Assembly (NCBI RefSeq): GCF_946221105.1
Contig: NZ_CAMICL010000067.1
Span: forward strand, 1-9,547
Direction: 5' to 3'
Source: an uncultured Corynebacterium sp.
GTDB lineage: Bacteria > Actinomycetota > Actinomycetes > Mycobacteriales > Mycobacteriaceae
Length of the DNA stretch: 9,547 nucleotides
Each line of letters begins with the position of its first letter. The stretch's first letter is position 1. Below the pieces are notes generated by a model, which saw nothing but the letters and a program-made list of their open reading frames with translations, did not search any database and had not been told where the DNA came from. A program made the translations under genes and the position numbers. Shown piece by piece: positions 5,171-9,547 of this stretch.

Positions 5171-7375
5171 CTACAACGGCTTCGCGCCGAGCTCGGCGGC
5201 GAGCAGATCCATCGCCACCTCGGTGGCGTCGCGGCGGTCCGCGGTGCCGGCTTCGTCGCGCGCCTGGTCGGCCATGTCGCGCTCTTCGTCCTCGCGGGTG
5301 TACTCGGGCACATTGCCTATCGACGCCTCCGGCACCCCCTCGTCATAGTCATACGGCTCCGGCGGCGGCGGAATTTCCTCGCGTTCGCGCTTGGCCCGCT
5401 CGGCGGCCTTCTGGCTGGCGGCGAGTGCTGCGCTGCGCCAGTCGTCCTCGCGCTTGGAGGGTGTCGGTTGCGCCGGGGCCTGCTGCTGCGGTTGCTGCTG
5501 TGGCTGTGGCTGTGGTTGTGGTTGCGTCGGAGCCTGTTGCGGCGCAGGTCGCTCCGCCGCAGGCCCGCCGATCTGGGCCGGCGCGTCCCAGCCGCTGGCC
5601 GGGGCGGGGGCGGGGTCGTCGGAGTCGGCGCTGTCGGAGCCGTTGTCATCGCTGCCGGCTTCCGCGCCCGGGTTCCACACCTCACGCTTGGCGGGGCGGC
5701 GCAGGTTCGCGGTCGACGGGTCGGTGCCGATGACGCAGCGGACCTGGATCTTCGCCCCGAGCTTCTCGGAGAGCACCGTGGCGATGTCGGTGTTGTTCTT
5801 CTCGGCGTTGATGCGCTCGGCCAGCGCGCCGGTGTGGTGGCCGACCACGAGCACGTCGCCGTCGAAGCCGAGGGGTTTCGCCTCGGTGAGCATGATCTCG
5901 GCGACCTTGTTGCGCTCGCCGACGGACTGGCGCAGCCGCGTCCAGTCCTTCTCGATGCGCTCGAACAGCTCATCCGTGTCCGGCTCCTGCTGCGGCTCCG
6001 GCTTGGGCTCAGCCTGCTGGGGCTCCGGCTTGGGTTCAGGCTGCTTGGGTTCTGCCGGCTGCGGCGGCTCCGGCTGCTCCTGCTGGCGGTTGCGCGAGCT
6101 CGCGGCGGCGGCTGCTGCGGCGGCCGCCGCGGCCGCGCCACCACCCGCGGGAGCAGGGCCGGGTTGTTGCGACGGCTGGGCCTGCTGCGGGGAAGGCGCG
6201 GGCGAAGGAACTGCCTGGGGCTGGGCAGCACCGCCAGCGCCCGAACCGGCGGCAGGGGCGGGCAGGGCTGCCCCGCCGCCCGGCTGCAGCGTCAGCAGGT
6301 GCGCGGCCATGATCTCCAGCAGCAGGCGGGGCGAGGTGGCGCCGCGCAGGCTCGCGATGCGGTCGTTGACCTCGGACGCCAACAACGCCAGGTGCTGCGG
6401 GGAGAACTGGTGGGCTTCTTGGGTGAGGATGTCGGCGCGGTCCGAAGGTGCGTCGACAAGCCCTTGCCCGAAGGCGTCCGGGACGGTGCGGATCAGCAGC
6501 AGGTCGCGCATGCGGTCGAGCAGGTCTAGGGCGAAGCGGCGGGGCTCGTGGCCGGACTCGATGACCTGGTCGATGGTGCGGTACATCGCGCTAGCGTCGC
6601 GGTTGGCGAGGGCGTCGACGGCGGCGTCGAGAAGCGTCAGGTCCGTCACGCCGAGCAGCGGCAGCGCCAGCTCGTAGGTCAGGCCGTCCTCGCCGGCGCC
6701 GGAGAGCATCTGGTCCAGAATGGACAGGGTGTCGCGCGGCGAACCGCCGCCGGCCCGGATGACCAGCGGGTAGACGTTCTCGTCGACGTGGACGCCTTCT
6801 TCCTCCACCACGTGCTGCACCAGCTCGCGCATCGCCTGCGGCGCCAGCAGCCTAAACGGGTAGTTGTGGGTGCGCGAGCGGATGGTGCCCAGCATCTTCT
6901 CCGGCTCGGTGGTGGCGAAGATGAAAATCAGGTGGGCGGGCGGCTCCTCCACGATCTTCAGCAGGGCGTTGTTGCCCTCTTTGGTGATCATGTGGGCCTC
7001 GTCAATGATGAAGACGCGGTAACGCGACTCCGCCGGCGCGAACAGCGCCCGCTCGCGCAGCTCGCGCATGTCCTCCACACCGCCGTGGGAGGCGGCGTCG
7101 AGCTCCATCACGTCCAGGTTGCCGGACCCGCCCGGCGCAAGCGCGACACAGGATTCGCACACGCCGCACGGGGTGGAAGTCGGCCCCTCGGCACAGTTCA
7201 GGGAGCGCGCCAGGATGCGCGCCGAGGACGTCTTTCCGCAGCCGCGCGGGCCGGAAAAAAGGTAGGCGTGCGAGATCCGCCCGTTGTCCAGGGCGGTCGA
7301 AAGTGGGCGGGTCACCTGCTCCTGGCCGATGACCTCGCCAAACGTTGCGGGGCGGTATTTCCTGTACAGAGCCAC
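5171..7375 (-). CDS. dnaX: DNA polymerase III subunit gamma/tau (clamp-loader ATPase DnaX)
   Basis: DnaX is the ATPase of the clamp loader that places the beta clamp on primed DNA and ties it to the polymerase. I take GTG 7373-7375 as the start (734 residues, VALYRKYRPATFGEVIGQEQ), the conserved DnaX N-terminus; the open frame runs 47 codons further upstream, but that stretch is arginine-rich and overlaps aspT. Walker A is GPRGCGKT (42-49), zinc ligands are Cys61, Cys70, Cys73 and Cys76, Walker B is IIDEAH (123-128), sensor 1 is FATTEP (153-158) and sensor 2 is GGSPRD (210-215). Helical domain III follows to about 365. Low-complexity linkers at about 367-467 (with 12 consecutive Ala at 414-425) and 585-640 (Pro/Gln repeats) flank a folded tau-type domain (468-560), and a charged tail ends in MDLLAAELGAKPL. 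There is no slippery A-run for gamma frameshifting. It lies 10 nt downstream of the aspT stop and 39 nt upstream of ybaB. Confidence 0.97.
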   Translation of the reverse strand: MALYRKYRPATFGEVIGQEQVTRPLSTALDNGRISHAYLFSGPRGCGKTSSARILARSLNCAEGPTSTPCGVCESCVALAPGGSGNLDVMELDAASHGGVEDMRELRERALFAPAESRYRVFIIDEAHMITKEGNNALLKIVEEPPAHLIFIFATTEPEKMLGTIRSRTHNYPFRLLAPQAMRELVQHVVEEEGVHVDENVYPLVIRAGGGSPRDTLSILDQMLSGAGEDGLTYELALPLLGVTDLTLLDAAVDALANRDASAMYRTIDQVIESGHEPRRFALDLLDRMRDLLLIRTVPDAFGQGLVDAPSDRADILTQEAHQFSPQHLALLASEVNDRIASLRGATSPRLLLEIMAAHLLTLQPGGGAALPAPAAGSGAGGAAQPQAVPSPAPSPQQAQPSQQPGPAPAGGGAAAAAAAAAAAASSRNRQQEQPEPPQPAEPKQPEPKPEPQQAEPKPEPQQEPDTDELFERIEKDWTRLRQSVGERNKVAEIMLTEAKPLGFDGDVLVVGHHTGALAERINAEKNNTDIATVLSEKLGAKIQVRCVIGTDPSTANLRRPAKREVWNPGAEAGSDDNGSDSADSDDPAPAPASGWDAPAQIGGPAAERPAPQQAPTQPQPQPQPQQQPQQQAPAQPTPSKREDDWRSAALAASQKAAERAKREREEIPPPPEPYDYDEGVPEASIGNVPEYTREDEERDMADQARDEAGTADRRDATEVAMDLLAAELGAKPL
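5415..5524 (-). repeat. low-complexity Pro/Gln and linker-coding region of dnaX (approximate)
   Basis: Bases about 5455-5530 encode alternating Pro-Gln and poly-Gln codons (residues 612-640 of DnaX), seen on the plus strand as repeated TGTGGC/TGTGGT/TGCTGC units. This is an in-frame coding repeat and can vary in length by replication slippage. The coordinates given here are the core of that stretch in reverse order and should be read as approximate. Confidence 0.2.
6093..6146 (-). repeat. poly-alanine-coding GCC/GCG tract in the dnaX linker
   Basis: This GC-only stretch encodes GGG followed by 12 consecutive alanines and a short Ser/Arg segment (about residues 411-428 of DnaX). The codons are mixed GCG, GCC and GCA, so it is not a perfect microsatellite. 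It lies in the flexible linker between the clamp-loader body and the tau domain. Confidence 0.6.
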
Positions 7376-7394
7376 GCGGGCAAGTCTAGCCCGC
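7376..7394 (-). promoter_or_regulatory. aspT-dnaX junction: perfect inverted repeat with -10-like hexamer in its loop
   Basis: GCGGGC (7394-7389) and GCCCGC (7381-7376) are perfect 6-bp arms around TAGACTT. The loop contains the aspT stop codon TAG (7388-7386), which is also the first half of TAGACT (7388-7383), a TANNNT hexamer exactly 7 nt before the dnaX GTG. dnaX has no Shine-Dalgarno sequence. A leaderless dnaX promoter and a read-through RNA with a stem touching the start codon are both possible. There is no T-tract, so termination is unlikely. Confidence 0.4.
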
Positions 7395-8666
7395 CTGTGC
7401 CTCCGCAGCTTCCACGCAGGCGAGCAGCACGCAGGTGGCCACACCGTCCATGGCGGTGCGCACTTCATCCAGCGGCGGCAGCGACGGCGCGAGGCGGATG
7501 TTCTGGTCCTTCTCATCCACCCCGTGCGGGAAGGAGGCGCCGGCCTTGGTCAGGGTGATGCCGGCGTCCTTGGCCAGCTCCCACACGCGGGTGGCGGAGC
7601 CGTCCAGCACGTCGAGGGAGATGAAGTAGCCGCCTTCCGGCTCGGTCCACTGCGCCACACCAAACTCGCCGAGGCGGTCCTGCAAAATCCCGATGACGGC
7701 CTCGAACTTCGGCGCCAGCGATGCTGCGTGCTGTTTCATGTGCGTGTGCAACCCTTGGACGTCGCCAAGCAAACGCGCATGTGCGAGCTGGTTGACCTTG
7801 TTGGGGCCGATTCCGCGGATGGAGGCGTGGGAGGCGTACCACTCCAAGTTTGCCTTCGAGGAGGCGAAAAACGCCACGCCGGAGCCCGCGAGGGTGATCT
7901 TCGAGGTGGACGACATGTACCAGAAGCGGTTCGGGTTGCCGTGCTTTTCCGCGAGCGCGATCACGTCGGGGTTGTCGGTCTGCGCGCCGGTGAGGGTGTG
8001 GATGGCGTACGCGTTGTCCCAGACGATGCGGAAGTCGGGCGCCGCGGTTTCCATCGAGGCAAGCTTCTCGACGACCTCCGGTGCGAACGTCACCCCCGTC
8101 GGGTTACCGAACACCGGCACCGTCCACATGCCCTTGACCTGCGGGTCCTTGACCAGTTCCTCGACGGCGTCCATGTCCGGGCCGGTCGGGGTCATGGGCA
8201 CCTGGACCATCTCGAAGCCGAAGTGCTCGGTGATGGAGAAGTGGCGGTCGTAACCCGGCACCGGGCAGATCCACTTGACGGTTTCCTCGTCCTTCCACGG
8301 GCGCGGCGAGTCGTTGTTGCCCCAGATATAGGACCAGGAGATCAGGTCGAACATGATGTTCAGGCTGGAGGAATCGCCCGCGATGAGGTTGTCCGGGTCG
8401 ATGCCGAGCGCCTCCGCCCACAGCTCGCGGATGTCCGCGATGCCGTTAAGGCCCCCGTAGTTGCGCACATCCACGCCGGTGTTGTCGGTGTAGTCGCCCT
8501 CCCCAGGCAGGGAAAGCAAGGCGTTGGAGAAGTCGAGCTGCTCACTCGACGGCTTGCCGCGCGTGAGATCCAGGTTGAGGTTGCGGGCCTTGAGCTCGTC
8601 GTACTGCTGGCGGGTGCGCTGCGCCAGCTCGGAGAACTGGGTGGGATCGAGATCCGAAAGAGACAT
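7386..8666 (-). CDS. aspT: Aspartate aminotransferase, fold type I, class Ic (MocR-like)
   Basis: This PLP-dependent cytoplasmic enzyme transfers the amino group between aspartate/2-oxoglutarate and oxaloacetate/glutamate, feeding the aspartate family of amino acids. The 426-residue protein resembles the Corynebacterium glutamicum aspartate aminotransferase of the MocR-like Aminotran family, described as a separate subclass (Ic), rather than E. coli AspC. Visible PLP-site residues are Asn188 in GNPTG (187-191), Asp217 and Tyr220 in VWDNAYAIH, the Schiff-base Lys256 in SSTSKITLAGSG, and Arg391 in NIRLAPSLPP for the substrate carboxylate. The conserved N-terminal block LDLTRGKPS (32-40) and NYGGLNG (69-75) also fit. 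The ATG at 8666 lies 7 nt after TACGAT and has no Shine-Dalgarno sequence. It lies 22 nt downstream of the SRP RNA terminator and its stop is 10 nt before dnaX, so it may lead a dnaX transcript. Substrate choice is inferred from family membership. Confidence 0.92.
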   Translation of the reverse strand: MSLSDLDPTQFSELAQRTRQQYDELKARNLNLDLTRGKPSSEQLDFSNALLSLPGEGDYTDNTGVDVRNYGGLNGIADIRELWAEALGIDPDNLIAGDSSSLNIMFDLISWSYIWGNNDSPRPWKDEETVKWICPVPGYDRHFSITEHFGFEMVQVPMTPTGPDMDAVEELVKDPQVKGMWTVPVFGNPTGVTFAPEVVEKLASMETAAPDFRIVWDNAYAIHTLTGAQTDNPDVIALAEKHGNPNRFWYMSSTSKITLAGSGVAFFASSKANLEWYASHASIRGIGPNKVNQLAHARLLGDVQGLHTHMKQHAASLAPKFEAVIGILQDRLGEFGVAQWTEPEGGYFISLDVLDGSATRVWELAKDAGITLTKAGASFPHGVDEKDQNIRLAPSLPPLDEVRTAMDGVATCVLLACVEAAEAQAG

Positions 8667-8673
8667 GGGTTAC

Positions 8674-8679
8674 ATCGTA
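8674..8679 (-). promoter_or_regulatory. candidate -10 hexamer of a leaderless aspT promoter
   Basis: TACGAT on the minus strand is followed by exactly 7 nt before the ATG at 8666, with no Shine-Dalgarno sequence between. A -35 at normal spacing would fall at about 8696-8702, inside the 3' stem of the SRP RNA gene, and reads GGGGTC or TGGGGT, which is poor. Confidence 0.5.
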
Positions 8680-8688
8680 GCGCGCATT

Positions 8689-8780
8689 AAAAAGGGACCC
8701 CACGCACCTGCCAGAGCTCGCTGACCCTTGCTGCGTTCCCGCCCTAGGGGAGTTCACAAGATAACACCGCGTGGGATCCT
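8689..8780 (-). ncRNA. ffs: Signal recognition particle RNA, small bacterial (4.5S) type
   Basis: The minus-strand RNA binds Ffh and targets nascent membrane proteins to the translocon. Its ends pair in an 11-bp helix with one G-U (GGATCCCACGC at 8779-8769 with GCGTGGGGTCC at 8705-8695). The middle carries the conserved domain IV: a GGAA tetraloop (8739-8736) closed by C-G pairs, followed by the invariant GCAGCAAGG segment. The terminal helix plus TTTTT (8693-8689) serves as the terminator. The 5' end is predicted from a promoter with -10 at 8788-8793, giving a start at about 8778-8780. I recognise the family by sequence and fold; end points are good to a few bases. Confidence 0.95.
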
Positions 8781-8787
8781 GTCCGAT

Positions 8788-8817
8788 ACTGTAGCCATGT
8801 TGGCCCCCGATAAACAA
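8788..8817 (-). promoter_or_regulatory. promoter of the SRP RNA gene
   Basis: TTGTTT (8817-8812) and TACAGT (8793-8788) on the minus strand are separated by 18 nt. The predicted start, 7 nt further, coincides with the first base pairs of the SRP RNA terminal helix, which supports the call. Confidence 0.65.
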
Positions 8818-8850
8818 GCCAAGCGCACGAACGCCGGATGCGCTGCGGTT

Positions 8851-8879
8851 TTGGCGGTGGGCGCGGGGTGGTCTAATAT
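8851..8879 (+). promoter_or_regulatory. promoter of tRNA-Ser
   Basis: TTGGCG (8851-8856) and TAATAT (8874-8879) are separated by 17 nt. The predicted start at about 8887 gives a pre-tRNA leader of about 19 nt. It is the most AT-rich point of the intergenic region and diverges from the SRP RNA promoter 34 bp away. Confidence 0.7.
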
Positions 8880-8905
8880 ATCGCAAGACGCTTTCGAGTG
8901 TCGCT

Positions 8906-8994
8906 GGAGGATTCGACTAGCGGCCTATGTCACACGCCTGGAACGCGTGCGGGTTTCACGACCCTCGTGGGTTCAAATCCCACATCCTCCGCCA
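8906..8994 (+). tRNA. tRNA-Ser (anticodon GGA), CCA encoded
   Basis: This is an 89-nt class II tRNA. Acceptor arms are GGAGGAT (8906-8912) and ATCCTCC (8984-8990), with G discriminator 8991 and genomic CCA 8992-8994. The anticodon stem CACGC/GCGTG encloses CTGGAAC, with anticodon GGA at 8940-8942, reading UCC and UCU. A long variable arm (GGGT/ACCC) marks it as a serine tRNA, and the T arm is GTGGG-TTCAAAT-CCCAC. It has its own promoter and a GC-rich hairpin 5 nt downstream. Confidence 0.98.
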
Positions 8995-8999
8995 AATCC

Positions 9000-9029
9000 G
9001 AAGCCGGCGCCCCGCGGGGTGCCGGCTTC
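9000..9029 (+). terminator. GC-rich hairpin after tRNA-Ser, without T-tract
   Basis: The arms GAAGCCGGC (9000-9008) and GCCGGCTTC (9021-9029) pair perfectly, and the inside continues with a G-U and CCC/GGG pairs over a small loop. There is no T-run on either side, so it is a non-canonical terminator candidate or a processing/insulating structure. It separates the tRNA from the ferritin gene, whose -35 region would fall inside it. Confidence 0.6.
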
Positions 9030-9035
9030 AACGCA

Positions 9036-9041
9036 TATACT
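9036..9041 (+). promoter_or_regulatory. candidate -10 hexamer of the ferritin gene
   Basis: TATACT is close to consensus and is followed by 8 nt before the ATG at 9050, which suggests a leaderless or nearly leaderless mRNA. There is no Shine-Dalgarno sequence. A -35 at normal spacing would lie in the GC-rich hairpin and is not recognisable. I see no DtxR-type iron box in the gap. Confidence 0.5.
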
Positions 9042-9049
9042 CGCGTGGC

Positions 9050-9547
9050 ATGATCGACGAACGCCTTTTTGAAGCCATCAACCAGCAGGTCACCGAGGAG
9101 TACGCGGCGGCCTACATCTACCGCCACCTGGCCAACGAGATGGATGCGCTGTCCTTTCCCGGCCTCTGCGAGTGGTTCACCGCCCAGGCCGCCGAGGAGT
9201 GCGAGCACGCGCAGAAGTTCGCGCAGCACCTGATTGACCGCGGAGCGCGGGTTGTGCCCCACACCATCGAGATCGACGCGCCGGCAATCACCGGCCCGCT
9301 CGACGCGTTCAAGGCCGCGCTCGAGCACGAGAAGAAGGTCTCGGAGCAGATCCGCACCATCACCCGCCTGGCGGACGAGGTGGGCGATCTGGAGTCCCGC
9401 CCGTTGCTCAACTGGTTCCTCAACGAGCAGATTGAAGAAGAGGCCACTGTGGGCGAGATCGTGGACCAGCTCGAGCTCGTCGGCGCGGACGGCTCGGGGC
9501 TTTTGCCTATCGACGCCCTCCGGTTGCCTCCGCTCACACCCGTACAC
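9050..9547 (+). CDS. ftn: Ferritin (non-haem, FtnA-like), 3' end beyond the window
   Basis: The frame from ATG 9050 is open to the window edge (166 codons, no stop). The protein is a four-helix-bundle ferritin that oxidises Fe(II) and stores it as a mineral in a 24-subunit cage. Ferroxidase residues fall at Glu17, Glu50, His53, Glu94, Gln127 and Glu130, the same numbering as the E. coli FtnA centre. The run LSFPGLCEWFTAQAAEE (34-50) is typical. No haem-binding Met of bacterioferritin is evident at the expected place. The helical core ends near residue 145; the remaining residues (GSGLLPIDALRLPPLTPVH) do not resemble the usual short ferritin end and may be an extension or a frame error. The ATG is chosen for its fit to the family N-terminus and the -10 hexamer 8 nt upstream. 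It follows tRNA-Ser and is probably monocistronic. Confidence 0.93.
   Translation, partial: MIDERLFEAINQQVTEEYAAAYIYRHLANEMDALSFPGLCEWFTAQAAEECEHAQKFAQHLIDRGARVVPHTIEIDAPAITGPLDAFKAALEHEKKVSEQIRTITRLADEVGDLESRPLLNWFLNEQIEEEATVGEIVDQLELVGADGSGLLPIDALRLPPLTPVH

Noticed and set aside
5313..5327. 15-nt exact match TTGCCTATCGACGCC shared with 9503-9517
   Set aside because: The two copies lie antisense to dnaX and at the ferritin 3' end, have no flanking similarity beyond a few bases, and a match of this size is not very unlikely in a biased 9.5-kb sequence.
5455..5530. Tandem TGTGGC/TGCTGC-like units
   Set aside because: They are in-frame codons for the Pro/Gln linker of DnaX, not an intergenic repeat or CRISPR array. 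The feature entry for this stretch has inexact coordinates; use 5455-5530.
4679..6529. 616-codon open frame on the plus strand across recR, ybaB and dnaX
   Set aside because: It is antisense to three well-recognised genes, is made of Leu/Arg/Gly-rich low-complexity sequence, and has no domain or ribosome-binding site. High-GC third positions create such shadow frames.
5171..7375. Programmed frameshift producing a gamma form of DnaX
   Set aside because: No slippery A-run or other A/T-rich heptamer was seen at the expected place after the clamp-loader body.
7376..7516. 47-codon N-terminal extension of dnaX
   Set aside because: It overlaps aspT, is Arg-rich, and precedes the conserved DnaX N-terminus VALYRKYRP, which starts with its own GTG.
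7284..8690. 468-codon open frame on the plus strand opposite aspT
   Set aside because: It mirrors the aminotransferase gene, whose PLP-site residues are all in place on the other strand.
8906..8994. tRNA-Ser as an integration site of a mobile element
   Set aside because: No integrase gene and no direct repeat of the tRNA 3' end was found in the window.
9000..9049. Iron-regulator (DtxR-type) operator before the ferritin gene
   Set aside because: The short gap contains only the GC-rich hairpin and the -10; no AT-rich palindrome like the DtxR box is visible.

Overview
The window looks like a piece of a high-GC actinobacterial chromosome, most likely Corynebacterium. The reasons are the gene order (a dnaQ-like exonuclease gene, murT and gatD facing aspT-dnaX-ybaB-recR, an order I recall from Corynebacterium glutamicum), the very high GC at third codon positions, an actinobacterial-type small SRP RNA, a class Ic-type aspartate aminotransferase, and start codons that often lie exactly one promoter spacing downstream of a -10 hexamer (leaderless genes). 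This is mostly core chromosome, not a mobile island.

Layout. Plus strand, 1-2817: the 3' part of a DnaQ-like exonuclease/BRCT protein, then murT and gatD, which overlap by 8 nt and form the lipid II isoglutaminyl synthase that amidates peptidoglycan D-glutamate. A hairpin at 2833-2858 closes this unit. Minus strand, 2869-8780, read from right to left: the SRP RNA gene (ffs), a class I/MocR-like aspartate aminotransferase, dnaX (replication clamp-loader subunit), ybaB/ebfC (nucleoid-associated protein), recR (recombination repair) and an HNH nuclease of the actinobacterial 13E12/DUF222-like type. The two arms converge at about 2820-2868. Plus strand, 8851-9547: a tRNA-Ser(GGA) gene with its own promoter and a GC-rich hairpin after it, then a ferritin gene that runs off the right end. 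The ffs and tRNA-Ser promoters are divergent.

How the genes fit together. dnaX, ybaB and recR form the replication/recombination cluster common in bacteria, and murT-gatD is a cell-wall complex. The HNH gene lies between recR and gatD and looks like an accessory insertion into an otherwise conserved order.

Points worth a second look: (1) two near-perfect DnaA boxes in inverted orientation, forming a 12-bp imperfect palindrome in the recR-HNH intergenic region, directly upstream of the HNH promoter; (2) a MurT in which all four cysteines of the usual zinc ribbon are missing; (3) five start codons without a Shine-Dalgarno sequence, each 7-8 nt downstream of a TANNNT hexamer, in two cases with the TAG stop codon of the preceding gene forming the first half of the hexamer; (4) a strong intrinsic terminator just before the recR ribosome-binding site; (5) promoter elements of aspT nested in the 3' end of the SRP RNA gene. 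I saw no CRISPR array, insertion sequence, prophage gene or clearly undescribed multi-gene system.
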